A DNA stretch of 64,000 nucleotides from Polyangium mundeleinium (GCF_028369105.1 NZ_JAQNDO010000001.1:7162501-7226500), one strand, 5' to 3'; numbered from the stretch's first letter, positions 25,852-34,521 are shown. The notes: a model not told the origin generated them from the sequence alone. A program made the numbers and translations.

Positions 25852-26346
25852 ATGAGCGCAGCACCAAGCGAAAAGAGCGAAAAGAAGAAGCAGAAGGCGG
25901 ACAAGGCCGAGAAGCTCGGCGAGGTCCTGGATTTCATGCGCCTGCTCTGGGCCGTGGATCACGCCCTGCAGTCGATGTCGAAGCGCATGGAGGCGTCGCT
26001 CGGCGTCACGGGCCCGCAGCGCCTCGTGATCCGGATCGTGGGGCGCTTCCCGAGCATCTCGGCAGGCGAGCTCGCGAGCGTGCTGCACATCCACCCGAGC
26101 ACGCTCACGGGGATCCTGAAGCGCCTCGAGAGCCGCGGCATCATCGGACGCAAGCCCGATCCGGACGACGCGCGTCGCGCGCTCTTCGAATTGACGGCGC
26201 GCGGGCGCGAGCTCGACGGCCTGAAGGTCGGGACCGTGGAGTCGATCGTGCGACGATCGCTTTCGAAGATCCCGCCACGGAAAGTCTCCTCGGCGCGCGA
26301 CGTGCTCGGCTTGCTCGCGTTGGCCCTCCTCGAAGAGAAAGAGTAG
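25852..26346 (+). CDS. MarR-family transcriptional regulator
   Basis: A 164-residue regulator. A Lys/Glu-rich N-terminal tail of ~20 residues (EKSEKKKQKADKAEK) precedes a dimerisation helix. The winged helix follows: GPQRLVIRIVGRFPSISAGE, LASVLHIHPSTLTGILKRLE and the wing RKPDPDDARRALFELTARG, a clear MarR wing with the DxRxxxxxLT pattern. The ligand is unknown. Divergence from the GH15 gene and a 5-base gap to the small lipoprotein gene downstream make both possible targets. The region 25641-25851 was scanned for a strong inverted repeat and none was seen. Confidence 0.88.
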   Translation: MSAAPSEKSEKKKQKADKAEKLGEVLDFMRLLWAVDHALQSMSKRMEASLGVTGPQRLVIRIVGRFPSISAGELASVLHIHPSTLTGILKRLESRGIIGRKPDPDDARRALFELTARGRELDGLKVGTVESIVRRSLSKIPPRKVSSARDVLGLLALALLEEKE

Positions 26347-26351
26347 TCCGC

Positions 26352-26738
26352 ATGCGAGAGCTCCGCGTCGCGATCGTCCTCTCCGTGTTCCTCGCCGCGT
26401 GCGGCGCGGAGGATCCGGATCTCACGCCCTTGCCCGACGACGGGAGGTTCCGCCCGCCGGCGAGCGGCGAGCGCACGACCGAGGCGCTCGCGTGCGACAC
26501 GCTCGTCGACGCGCACAGCAAGCGGATGCTCTCGCTCGGCTGCTTCGGCACGTCGCGCACGTGCCCGGGCTTTTTGCGCGCGGAGTTCGGCGCCGAGTGC
26601 CTGCAGTACGACAAGGGCAGCGTCGACGGCTGCCTCGAGTTCTTCGCGTCGAAGACGACGTGTGATGATCTCAAGGTGGCGCTCGAGGGCTGCGTAATCA
26701 CGGCCTACACGGGCACGACGCCGGCCGGCTGTCCGTAG
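26352..26738 (+). CDS. Small Cys-containing lipoprotein
   Basis: A 128-residue protein with a clean signal peptide and lipobox (VLSVFLAACGAED), followed by a short acidic linker and a domain with about eight cysteines (ALACDTLVDAHSKRML, LGCFGTSRTCPGFL, ECLQYDKGSVDGCLEFF, TTCDDLKVALEGC). The regular Cys spacing suggests disulfide bonding outside the inner membrane. It begins five bases after the MarR stop, so it is likely in the same transcript. It resembles the other small multi-Cys exported proteins of the window (10931, 53328), but I know no named family. Confidence 0.75.
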   Translation: MRELRVAIVLSVFLAACGAEDPDLTPLPDDGRFRPPASGERTTEALACDTLVDAHSKRMLSLGCFGTSRTCPGFLRAEFGAECLQYDKGSVDGCLEFFASKTTCDDLKVALEGCVITAYTGTTPAGCP

Positions 26739-26753
26739 AACGTCAGCAGAACG

Positions 26754-27368
26754 TCAGCGTTTTCCTTCCACGAACGATCGCATCGCGCGGACGCCTTTGC
26801 TCGCGCCCTGGAGGTTCTCCGTGTTGAGCAAGCTCGCGGGCAGTGGCAGGCGCGGCAGCAGGAAGACCTCGAGCTCGAGTTCGGTGCGCGCGGCGTCGAT
26901 CGGACGCAGGCGCCACACCGCGTGGAAGTCCTTCACGTTGCCCTCCAACATCGAGACCTCGTAGGTCTCGACGCCCCCCGCCGCGCCCACGAGCTTGCGC
27001 ACGGCCATCCGCGCCCAGAAGCGCGCGGCTCCGTGCAGCGCGGTGACCTCCATGTAGATCTCGCGATCCCCGCTCTTCGTGCGGCCGAGGATCTTCGACT
27101 GGCTGTAGTGCGGCATGAAGCGCGCGTAGTCCCCGAACGCGAGCACCTGCGCGCGCACGGCGTCGATCGGCGCGGCCACGATCACCTTCGCGCGCCCGCG
27201 CACGAGATTGGATCCCGGGATCGGGACCGCGACCGCCATCGCGTTCGCCGCCGTCGAAGCCGCCGCCCGCGCAGGCTCCGCGCGTGCCTCCCCGCCCCCG
27301 AGGACCCCTACGAGCCCCAGCGCCCCGAGCCACCGGAAGCGCCCCCCGCCGCGCATTCGATGCTGCAT
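26754..27368 (-). CDS. Exported SRPBCC (polyketide-cyclase-like) protein
   Basis: A 204-residue protein: signal peptide (GALGLVGVLGGGEARAEP), then an SRPBCC/START-like helix-grip domain. Typical blocks are VRGRAKVIVAAPIDAVRAQV, LAFGDYARFMPHYSQSKILG and a late strand ELELEVFLLPRLPLPASLLN. The family binds hydrophobic ligands in a deep cavity; export of such a domain suggests lipid or small-molecule binding in the periplasm. It is convergent with the small lipoprotein gene (15-base gap). The upstream region 27369-27430 contains CACACC...GGTGTG half sites and CGGAT-GA-ATCCG, which may be operators, but the evidence is weak. Confidence 0.8.
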   Translation of the reverse strand: MQHRMRGGGRFRWLGALGLVGVLGGGEARAEPARAAASTAANAMAVAVPIPGSNLVRGRAKVIVAAPIDAVRAQVLAFGDYARFMPHYSQSKILGRTKSGDREIYMEVTALHGAARFWARMAVRKLVGAAGGVETYEVSMLEGNVKDFHAVWRLRPIDAARTELELEVFLLPRLPLPASLLNTENLQGASKGVRAMRSFVEGKR

Positions 27369-27600
27369 GCGATCGATTGTGGTTCAATAAACACACCCAC
27401 GCACATTCATGGTGTGTGAACGGATGAATCCGTTGCCAGCGTGCGGCGTGGCTTGAAACGAGTAACACCGCATACTGAAACGAATCATGATCCGGAGGTC
27501 CAGACGGAGGGATGGGGTGCGTGGATCCACGCGCAGACCGCGTGGCGCGACGTGCGCGCCGCCGCCCCCGGATCACCGGCGCGTCGGAAGGGGGATACCT

Positions 27601-28764
27601 ATGATTCGAATGTCCTTGATGTTTTTGTGCGGGCTCGGAGCGGCGCTCGGGGGTCTCGGCTGCGGCAGCGACGAGACGCCGGAGCCGCCCGGGACGAAGC
27701 CGCCCGAGCCGCCGGTGACGACCGACGCCGGGCCGGGCGGCGAAGCGGCGGCGTGCGCGCCGCTCGGCGGGACCGTGGTGGTGAGCCAGGAGGACGGAAT
27801 CACGCCCTCGATCCTCTGGACGAACGGGAGCTACCTCCTCGCGTGGCAGACACGCACGGGCGGGACGGAGGAGGTGCGGGTCGCGCGGATCGGCACGGAC
27901 GGCAGTGTGTCGCCTGCGCACGTCGTGGCGACGCTCGCGGGCACACACGCGCTTCCCACGCTGCAGGCGACGAGCAGCGGGCCGATGGTGACGTGGGAGG
28001 ACACGGGTCCGTCCGGGCTCGTGATCCAGGCGCACACGCTGGGCGCGGACGGGACGCCGACGGGGCAGCCGATCCAGCTCGGCACGAGCGACGCGTCGGA
28101 GGCGCGGCCCGCGACGGCGCCGATGTCGGGCGGGCTCGCGGTGGCGTGGATGGAGACGCCGGGCGCGCGGCTCGGGCTCGTGAACGGCGCGGGCATGGGC
28201 TCGACGACGGCGCTGCCCGGGGCGCGTTTTCCGGCGCTCGCGAGCCGAGGCAACGAGCTCGCCTTGGCGTGGAGCATGGGCGGCGATCTCTCGATCGCGC
28301 AGACGACGGGCATGCCCGGCGGCTCGGTGACGGGGACGGTGGTGCGAACGGGCGCCGGCGAGGCGCGGGTGCCGAGCGTGGCGATCGACACGAGCGGAGC
28401 CACGCTCGTCGCCTGGGAGGACACGCGCGAGGGTGAGGAGCGCATCTATCTCGCGCGTGTCTCCGCGAGCGGCGCGAAGCAAGACGAGGTCCGCGTCGAG
28501 GACGCCGAGGGCAGCGCGAACTGGCCCGCCTTGGCCGTCATGGGCGAGCGCGCGGCCGTCGCCTACTACCAGTTCCAGGGTGGTCCGTCCTCGATCTTCC
28601 TGGCGGTCTTCGGGCCGGGTCTCACGCGTGACGGCGCGACGCTCCGCGTCTCGGGCAAAAACGCTCGCTTCCCGGCCGTCACGTTCACGGGCAGCGAGCT
28701 CGGCGTGGCGTGGGCGGAGAAGGACGCGGGCATCCGGATGCGTCGGGTCAGCTGCGACGGGTAA
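27601..28764 (+). CDS. Secreted lipoprotein with beta-propeller-like repeats
   Basis: A 387-residue lipoprotein. The lipobox is in LGGLGCGSDET, followed by a Pro/Glu linker. Then come six or seven ~50-residue units with recurrent blocks such as SILWTNGSYLLAWQTRTGGT, PMVTWEDTGPSGL, LAVAWMETPGA, LALAWSMGGDLS and TLVAWEDTREGEERIYLARV. The repeated V/LAW pattern is common in myxobacterial exported propellers. No catalytic site is recognised. ATG 27601 has AAGGGGG 7 bases upstream. The upstream gap 27369-27600 has no gene. Four 63-bp tandem repeats lie just after the stop. Confidence 0.8.
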   Translation: MIRMSLMFLCGLGAALGGLGCGSDETPEPPGTKPPEPPVTTDAGPGGEAAACAPLGGTVVVSQEDGITPSILWTNGSYLLAWQTRTGGTEEVRVARIGTDGSVSPAHVVATLAGTHALPTLQATSSGPMVTWEDTGPSGLVIQAHTLGADGTPTGQPIQLGTSDASEARPATAPMSGGLAVAWMETPGARLGLVNGAGMGSTTALPGARFPALASRGNELALAWSMGGDLSIAQTTGMPGGSVTGTVVRTGAGEARVPSVAIDTSGATLVAWEDTREGEERIYLARVSASGAKQDEVRVEDAEGSANWPALAVMGERAAVAYYQFQGGPSSIFLAVFGPGLTRDGATLRVSGKNARFPAVTFTGSELGVAWAEKDAGIRMRRVSCDG

Positions 28765-28811
28765 GGCGGCGACCGGAGATCGCAAAGCGATCTCCCTCAT
28801 CTCCCTCAAGG

Positions 28812-29063
28812 GGGTGAATCGGCCGGGCTCTGCCTGGCCGAGAGGGGGACGCGAGGCGTCCCCCTGAGGACCAGAGGTGAATCGGCCGGGCTCTGCCTGG
28901 CCGAGAGGGGGACGCGAGGCGTCCCCCTGAGGACCAGAGGTGAATCGGCCGGGCTCTGCCTGGCCGAGAGGGGGACGCGAGGCGTCCCTCTGAGGACCAG
29001 AGGTGAATCGGCCGGGCTCTGCCTGGCCGAGAGGGGGACGCGAGGCGTCCCTTTGAGGACCAG
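28812..29063. repeat. Four tandem 63-bp units, each with two hairpins
   Basis: Units start at 28812, 28875, 28938 and 29001. Each holds a near-perfect stem CGGCCGGGC-TCT-GCCTGGCCG (one G:T) and a stem AGGGGGACGC-GAG-GCGTCCCCCT. The first two units keep the second stem intact. Unit 3 ends in GCGTCCCTCT and unit 4 in GCGTCCCTTT, so the stem weakens step by step. The array separates the propeller lipoprotein gene (stop at 28764) from the CDP-alcohol phosphotransferase gene (start at 29082), both on the plus strand. It could attenuate read-through. No other content is seen in 28765-29081. Confidence 0.92.
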
Positions 29064-29081
29064 CGATCGAGCGAGCAAACC

Positions 29082-29972
29082 ATGCAGCGCCCGCCCGAAA
29101 ACCGCGCAACGGGGGCGGGCGCGCCTCATGCACCAGCGGACGTCGTGACCATGGTCATCACGCTCGTGGCGCTTCTTCTGTGCACGATGGTGGTCGCGGC
29201 TTACGCAACGCGCGTGGCCCGCTCTGGACGGGCGGCGCACCCGCGCCTCGGGCCCTCGCCCGGCAGCGCGCTCCTGCCCGGCTGGCTCGTCGAGGCCTTT
29301 TACTGGGCGATGCACGCGCCGGGACGGGCGCTCATCGCGCTGCACGTCTCGCCGGACGCATGCACCTACGCCTCGCTCGTGTTCTGCTGCGCGAGCCTGC
29401 CGCTCGCGGCGACGGGACGCTTCGCCGAGGCCGCGGCCGTGGTGATCGTGGGCTCCGTGCTCGACGCTCTGGACGGCATGGTGGCGCGCGCGCGTGGCGT
29501 CGCGTCGCCGTCGGGCGCGGTGCTCGACTCGTTCGTCGATCGCATCGCGGACGCGGCGCCCTTCATCGGCCTCGCGATCTACTACCGGCACAACGTCGTC
29601 TCGCTCGTCATCCCGCTCGCGGCGATGGTCGCCTCTTCGCTCGTGAGTTACGCGCGGGCGAAGGCCGATCAGCACAAGCTCGTGCTCCCGAACGGCCTCA
29701 TGCGCCGGCACGAGCGTGTCGTGTACCTGTCGGCGTCGCTCCTCCTCGGGCCGCTCGTCCCGTACACGAACGTGCTCGGCGGCCTGCCTCGCCCGCTCAC
29801 GCTCGTGGGCGTGGGCCTCGTGGCGGTCGTAGGCACGCTCGCGTCGATCATGCTCGTCGCGCGGACCCGCGCGGCGCTGCGGGATCCGCAACCCGCGACC
29901 TCGAAGCGCGCGGGCAAGTCGTTCGCGCGGAAGGGCGCAGACGCGCGAGGGCCGCTGCCCGTCGAGCACTGA
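29082..29972 (+). CDS. CDP-alcohol phosphatidyltransferase family enzyme
   Basis: A 296-residue membrane enzyme. The complete family signature D-x2-DG-x2-AR-x8-G-x3-D-x3-D is visible, from DALDGMVARARG to SGAVLDSFVDR at about residues 127-153; its Asp residues bind the metal and CDP-lipid. Around six hydrophobic helices are present, the first at VVTMVITLVALLLCTMVVAA. Such enzymes exchange CMP for an alcohol such as glycerol-phosphate, inositol-phosphate or another lipid. The PAP2-type gene starts 8 bases downstream. Together these suggest lipid head-group synthesis, for example an inositol phospholipid, though the acceptor is inferred. Confidence 0.9.
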   Translation: MQRPPENRATGAGAPHAPADVVTMVITLVALLLCTMVVAAYATRVARSGRAAHPRLGPSPGSALLPGWLVEAFYWAMHAPGRALIALHVSPDACTYASLVFCCASLPLAATGRFAEAAAVVIVGSVLDALDGMVARARGVASPSGAVLDSFVDRIADAAPFIGLAIYYRHNVVSLVIPLAAMVASSLVSYARAKADQHKLVLPNGLMRRHERVVYLSASLLLGPLVPYTNVLGGLPRPLTLVGVGLVAVVGTLASIMLVARTRAALRDPQPATSKRAGKSFARKGADARGPLPVEH

Positions 29973-29980
29973 GGCGAGCC

Positions 29981-30997
29981 ATGGTGGCGCGAGCCCGCGC
30001 GCGCTGGGGTCGCAGGTCCTTCCTACCGGCGCTCCCCTGGATCGGATACGCGGCGCTCGTCGCGGTCGTCGACCGGCCGCGCTGGGACATCCTCCTCGTC
30101 GCGGCCCTCGCCACCACCGCGGCCTACGGCGGCGCGCGCATGCGTCGCTTCTACCTCGCCGCGATCCCGGCACTCACGCTCTTCGTCCTGTACGACGCGC
30201 TCCGGTACCTGTGGCCCGTCAGCGTCTCGGCCTCGCGTGTCCTCGGCTGCGAGTTACGCGACGTCGAGCTCGCGTTCTTCGGCGTGGGCGTGCGCGGTGA
30301 GATCGTCACGCCGAACGAGTGGCTCGCGGGCCTCGCGAGTCCCGCGCTCGATCTGCTCTGCGCCCTGCCCTACGGTGCGTACCTCGGCATCATGGCCGCG
30401 CAGTACACCCACCTCTGCGTGAAAAAGCCTGACGCGGCGCGGCGTTTCGCCCGGCTCGCGCTCGGCACGCACGTCGTCGGGTTCGCCACGTACCTGCTCC
30501 TGCCGGCGGCGCCGCCCTGGTACGTGGCCACGCACGGCTGCGCGATCGATCTCGCCGCGCGTGGCTCGCCGGCCGCGCTCACGCGTGTCGACGCGTGGCT
30601 CGGGCACGGCTATTTCGCCTCGCTCTACGGGCACGGCGCCGTGGTCTTCGGCGCCCTCCCCTCGCTGCACGTCACGTATCCGCTCTACGGCTTGATCGCG
30701 ACGTTCCGCACGGCGAGCGCGCCCTCACGTGCCTTGCAGATCGCCTACGCGCTCGTGATGCCGTTCGCCGCGGTCTACCTCGGGCACCACTACGTGATCG
30801 ACGTCGTGCTCGGGCTCGCGTACGTGGCGATCGTGTACGGCCTCTCCCTCGTGGTGGGCGAGGCCTCATTTCGTCAGAGCGCCTTCGACTGGCCCGTCGC
30901 CGACTTGTCCGGCTCCCAGAGCACCTCGCCCGTGCCGAGGTGGAGCGCCACGAAGCGGCTCCAGACGAAGAGCGCGTCGCTCAGGCGGTTCAGGTAG
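29981..30997 (+). CDS. PAP2-superfamily membrane phosphatase/transferase
   Basis: A 338-residue polytopic protein with about six membrane helices. The PAP2 catalytic blocks are seen as LPAAPPWYVATHG (motif 1 region), ALPSLHVTYPLYG (catalytic His in PSLH) and AVYLGHHYVIDVVLGL (His and Asp). The PSLH-GHHYxxD type is found in inositol-phosphoryl transferases and lipid phosphatases. ATG 29981 sits 8 bases after the CDP-alcohol phosphotransferase stop, an operon-like arrangement. The last ~41 codons have no membrane character and lie antisense to the end of the cobalamin adenosyltransferase gene (30874-30997), so the frame simply continues into its neighbour. Head-group chemistry is inferred. Confidence 0.85.
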   Translation: MVARARARWGRRSFLPALPWIGYAALVAVVDRPRWDILLVAALATTAAYGGARMRRFYLAAIPALTLFVLYDALRYLWPVSVSASRVLGCELRDVELAFFGVGVRGEIVTPNEWLAGLASPALDLLCALPYGAYLGIMAAQYTHLCVKKPDAARRFARLALGTHVVGFATYLLLPAAPPWYVATHGCAIDLAARGSPAALTRVDAWLGHGYFASLYGHGAVVFGALPSLHVTYPLYGLIATFRTASAPSRALQIAYALVMPFAAVYLGHHYVIDVVLGLAYVAIVYGLSLVVGEASFRQSAFDWPVADLSGSQSTSPVPRWSATKRLQTKSASLRRFR

Positions 30998-31572
30998 GTC
31001 ACGGCGAGCGGATCGACCTCCGTCTCCCGGGCGAGCGAGACGCAGAGCCGCTCGGCGCGCCGGCACACCGTCCGGCAGACGTGCAGGTCCGTGTTCGCGC
31101 GGGATCCGCCCGGCAGCACGAACGAGCGCAGGATCGGCAGCTCCTCCTGGCAACGATCCATCTCGGCTTCGAGCCGCTCCACGTCCGCGGCCGTCACCCG
31201 GGGCTGACGCGGGTGCACGTCCTCGGGCAACGTGGCGAGCAGCGAGCCCAGGTTGAAGAGCTCGTGCTGGACCCGGCAGAGCGAATCGGCAAGCTCCCCG
31301 AGCGGCGCCGCGCTCTCGGGGCGCGCCTTGTCCGCGGCGAGCCCCTCCAGGATCGATTGCCGGGCCGCGCCGACGAACGCGTTCAGCTCGTCGACCGTCC
31401 CGTAGGCCTCGATCCGCGCGTCGTCCTTGGGCACACGCTGCCCGCCCACGAGGCCCGTATCGCCGGTGTCACCCTTCTTCGTGTAGACCCGGTTGATGGT
31501 GACCCGCGGCTTGTTGAACGTGCGGGCGCCCTCCGTGGGGGCCTGCCCCTCCTGTTTCGACTCATCCGCCAT
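30874..31572 (-). CDS. ATP:cob(I)alamin adenosyltransferase, PduO type
   Basis: A 232-residue PduO/MMAB-family enzyme that makes adenosylcobalamin. Signature blocks are RVYTKKGDTGDTGLVGGQRV with the ATP-binding TKxGDxG, RIEAYGTVDELNAFVG, LPILRSFVLPGGSRANTDLH, CRRAERLCVSLARE and YLNRLSDALFVWSRF. A short acidic N-terminal extension precedes them. ATG 31572 was chosen; no other start gives the motif spacing. It converges on the PAP2 gene with a 124-base overlap and diverges from the lipoprotein gene at 31658. No cobalamin riboswitch was recognised upstream. Confidence 0.93.
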   Translation of the reverse strand: MADESKQEGQAPTEGARTFNKPRVTINRVYTKKGDTGDTGLVGGQRVPKDDARIEAYGTVDELNAFVGAARQSILEGLAADKARPESAAPLGELADSLCRVQHELFNLGSLLATLPEDVHPRQPRVTAADVERLEAEMDRCQEELPILRSFVLPGGSRANTDLHVCRTVCRRAERLCVSLARETEVDPLAVTYLNRLSDALFVWSRFVALHLGTGEVLWEPDKSATGQSKAL

Positions 31573-31657
31573 GGCCTCGGCGTCGTAGGACGCCGGGGGA
31601 GGCCGGTCAAGCCGAGAGGTTTCGGCGCTCGGGCGAGTTGACGATCGAGGATGTGGG

Positions 31658-33256
31658 ATGGGAGAGTCCCGCGCCATGCGAAAGAGCGTCCGTTCCCTCC
31701 CGAGCACCACGCAGCGCGTCGCGACGATCCTCGCGCGCCTCGCGACCGCGGCCTCCCTCGCCGCGACCTTCGCCGCGTGCGGCCCGCCGCCGGCGCCCGC
31801 GATGCCGCCGGAGAGCGCGGAAGAGCGCGCCGAGAAGACCAAGATCGAAAGCGCCAAGAAGCTCATGGAGAAGGCCGACGAGGCCTACAACGCAAAGGAC
31901 TTCGACGAGGCGCGCAAGCTGCTCGGCCAGGCGAAGGACCTCAACGTCGAGTCGCTGAACTTCCAGATCGCCGAGCAGCTCGAGAAGGTCGACAAGCGCC
32001 ACGCCAAGCTCTGGGCGAACGAGGTCGAGGCGTCGCTCAAGGACGGCGACTGCAAGGGCGCGTTCGGCGAGCTCGCGGGCCCGATGCGGGATCTGGAGAG
32101 CGAGGTCTTCGTCCGCGAATTGCGCCGGCTCATCGGCGCGCAGGCCCTCGCGTGCGTGCAGTCGCGCGTCGACGAGGCCACGACGGCGAACAAGTTCGCC
32201 GCGGCGCGCGCGCTCGTCGGCTCGGAGGACACGAAGACGGTGCTCGGCGGCGCCGCGCAGAAGAAGCTCGTGACCGAGGTCGACACCACGATCTTCGAGG
32301 CGAAGAAGGCCGCGCTCGAAGAGCCGCTCAAGGCCAAGCACTGGGCGGACGCGCTCGCGAAGATCGACGAGGCCCAGAAGGGCGGCGACATCAGCGACGA
32401 GGGCGCGAAGGGCCTGCTCGGCGTGGTGCGCGCGGCGATCACGCCCGAGATCGCGGGTCTGGCGGCGCGGGCCGTGGGCCAGGGCCGTGAGGCGCCGAAA
32501 TCACTCGAGGAGGTCGATCGGCTCATCAAGCTCGTGCGCTGGGACATCGCGGGCCCGGACATGGCGCCCGTCGCCAAGGACAAGGCGGCGCCCGAGGTCG
32601 TGGCGAAGAAGCGCCAGGCGCTCGCGGTCTGGGTCGAGGCCCAGCGCGTGAAGATGAAGCCCGGCAAGAAGGCCGAGAAGCGCTGGGCGCACGGCAAGAT
32701 CGCGGTCCTGCCCGCGGCGAAGAGCGACGCCCCCTCGAAGCGCGACCTCGCGCCCGCGACCGAGGTGTGGATCCTCGGACAAACCAAGGACCTCGCGCTC
32801 GTCACGGACGTCGATCCGGCGGGCGCCTCGCTCGACGTGCAGCTCGAGCGCGCCATCGGCTGGACGCCGCTCGCGCGGCTCGCCCCGAAAAACACGACCG
32901 ACTGGATCCCGCCGGACGATCAGCTCGTCGGCACGCGCGTGTGGGCGCCGCTCCGCCCGGGCGAGGCGAACCTCGAGCTCGGCACGGTCTCGGCCGTGAA
33001 GGGGCAAGATGTCACGGTCAAGCGCCTCGCCGACGACAAGGAGCTCCAGGTCAAGCGCGGCACGCTGCGCCTCGGCCGCCTCCTGCCGGGCGCGAAGCTC
33101 GTCGCGTTCTGCCAGGCGAAGACGCAGATCGTCACGCTGGAGGAGGTCCTGCCCGATCAGCGCACGGTGAAGCTCGTGTGCGAGGGCGGCCTGCGCAAGG
33201 ACGAGGTCCTGCCCGGCCTGCGCGCGCGCCCCGAGGACCTGCCCGCGCCCAAGTGA
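31658..33256 (+). CDS. Lipoprotein with TPR-like helices and SH3-like C-terminal units
   Basis: A 532-residue protein. A signal region ends in a lipobox (ASLAATFAACGPPPA). Residues ~55-300 are helical and resemble TPR or Sel1-like scaffolds (MEKADEAYNAKDFDEARKLL, KKAALEEPLKAKHWADALAK). The C-terminal ~150 residues contain two beta-rich units that look SH3- or Tudor-like (TEVWILGQTKDLALVTDVDP, GTRVWAPLRPGEANLELGTV, QDVTVKRLADDKELQVKRG). No catalytic motif is seen. Start choice is uncertain between ATG 31658 (AGGA 8 bases upstream) and ATG 31676 inside it. An envelope-anchored protein-interaction role is inferred. Confidence 0.75.
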   Translation: MGESRAMRKSVRSLPSTTQRVATILARLATAASLAATFAACGPPPAPAMPPESAEERAEKTKIESAKKLMEKADEAYNAKDFDEARKLLGQAKDLNVESLNFQIAEQLEKVDKRHAKLWANEVEASLKDGDCKGAFGELAGPMRDLESEVFVRELRRLIGAQALACVQSRVDEATTANKFAAARALVGSEDTKTVLGGAAQKKLVTEVDTTIFEAKKAALEEPLKAKHWADALAKIDEAQKGGDISDEGAKGLLGVVRAAITPEIAGLAARAVGQGREAPKSLEEVDRLIKLVRWDIAGPDMAPVAKDKAAPEVVAKKRQALAVWVEAQRVKMKPGKKAEKRWAHGKIAVLPAAKSDAPSKRDLAPATEVWILGQTKDLALVTDVDPAGASLDVQLERAIGWTPLARLAPKNTTDWIPPDDQLVGTRVWAPLRPGEANLELGTVSAVKGQDVTVKRLADDKELQVKRGTLRLGRLLPGAKLVAFCQAKTQIVTLEEVLPDQRTVKLVCEGGLRKDEVLPGLRARPEDLPAPK

Positions 33257-33354
33257 GCAAGGACCCGCCACGTGCCGAGGGCGGCTCCACGGGCCACCCT
33301 TGACGGCACGTTGTCTCCGAACGACGAACCCATCCCCGCCCAGCGAGGACCCGC

Positions 33355-34521
33355 ATGCCGACGACCTACACCGATCTGATCGCCGAGGTCCGCAAGACCA
33401 TCTCGACCGTGACTCTGGAGGAGATCAAGCGCCGCCTCGAAGCCCGCGAGCCGATGGTGCTCGTCGACGTGCGCGAGAAAGACGAGAACCGCGCCGGCTA
33501 CATCCCGGGCGCGCTCAGCGTCCCGCGTGGCTTCCTCGAAATGCAGATCGAGCAGAAGGTCCCGGACAAGAACGCGCCCGTGGTCCTCTACTGCGCGGGC
33601 GGCACGCGCTCGGCGCTCGCCGCCAAGACGCTGATCGATCTCGGCTACACGCGCGTCGAGAGCGCGAACCCCGGCTTCGTGCGCTGGAAGGATCTCGGGT
33701 ATCCGATGGAGACCCCGCCCCAGCTCTCGGACGCGCAGCGCGATCGGTACTCGCGCCACCTGCTCCTGCCCGAGGTCGGCGAGGTGGGGCAGGCCAAGCT
33801 CCTCGCCTCGAAGATCCTGCTCCTCGGCGCGGGTGGCCTCGGCAGCCCCGCTGCGCTCTACCTCGCCGCGGCCGGCGTCGGCACGATCGGCCTCGTCGAC
33901 GCCGACGTCGTCGACGCCTCGAACCTCCAGCGCCAGATCATGCACGCCACCTCGCGCGTCGGCATGCCCAAGGTCGACAGCGGCGAGCAGACGATCCGCG
34001 ATCTGAACCCCGACGTGAAGGTCGTGAAGTTCGAGGAGCGGCTCACGAGCCACAACGTCGAGCGCATCTTCCGCGACTTCGACATCATCGTGGACGGCTG
34101 CGACAACTTCCCCACGCGGTACCTCGTGAACGACGCCTCCGTGTGGATGAAGAAGCCCGTCGTGCACGGCTCGATCTTCCGCTTCGAGGGTCAAGTCACG
34201 ACCTTCCACCCCGCGGCCGGCGGCCCTTGTTACCGCTGCCTCTACCCCGAGCCGCCGCCGCCGCACCTCGCGCCGAGCTGCCAGGAGGCCGGCGTTCTAG
34301 GCGTCCTGCCGGGCCTCGTGGGCACGGTCCAGGCGACCGAGGCGATCAAGCTCGTGCTCGGCCAGGGCAACCCCCTCATCGGCCGCCTGCTCACCTACGA
34401 CTCGCTGCGCATGAAGTTCGGCGAGCTCAAGCTCCGCAAGGACAAGACCTGCCCCGTCTGCGGCACCGAGCCGACGATCACGAGCTACATCGACTACGAA
34501 CACTTCTGCAACATCGGCTGA
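33355..34521 (+). CDS. moeB: Rhodanese-ThiF/MoeB fusion (sulfur-carrier adenylyltransferase)
   Basis: A 388-residue two-domain protein. Residues ~20-118 are a rhodanese domain (PMVLVDVREKDENRAGYIPG, active loop YCAGGTRSA with Cys80) that can carry a persulfide. Residues ~126-388 are an E1-like adenylyltransferase: YSRHLLLPEVGEVGQAKLL, GAGGLGSPAA for ATP, DADVVDASNLQRQ, DGCDNFPTRYL, and a zinc site formed by CYRC and CPVC. It would activate the C-terminus of a ubiquitin-like sulfur carrier (MoaD, ThiS or CysO) and pass sulfur to it. In MoeZ/MOCS3 the rhodanese is C-terminal; here it is N-terminal. The stop abuts the stop of the convergent gene in the palindrome TGATCA. Confidence 0.9.
   Translation: MPTTYTDLIAEVRKTISTVTLEEIKRRLEAREPMVLVDVREKDENRAGYIPGALSVPRGFLEMQIEQKVPDKNAPVVLYCAGGTRSALAAKTLIDLGYTRVESANPGFVRWKDLGYPMETPPQLSDAQRDRYSRHLLLPEVGEVGQAKLLASKILLLGAGGLGSPAALYLAAAGVGTIGLVDADVVDASNLQRQIMHATSRVGMPKVDSGEQTIRDLNPDVKVVKFEERLTSHNVERIFRDFDIIVDGCDNFPTRYLVNDASVWMKKPVVHGSIFRFEGQVTTFHPAAGGPCYRCLYPEPPPPHLAPSCQEAGVLGVLPGLVGTVQATEAIKLVLGQGNPLIGRLLTYDSLRMKFGELKLRKDKTCPVCGTEPTITSYIDYEHFCNIG

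Noticed and set aside
23271-26738. A 1155-residue plus-strand open frame
   Set aside because: It runs antisense through the antiporter and GH15 genes. High GC keeps such frames open, and the composition is Arg-rich with no family motif.
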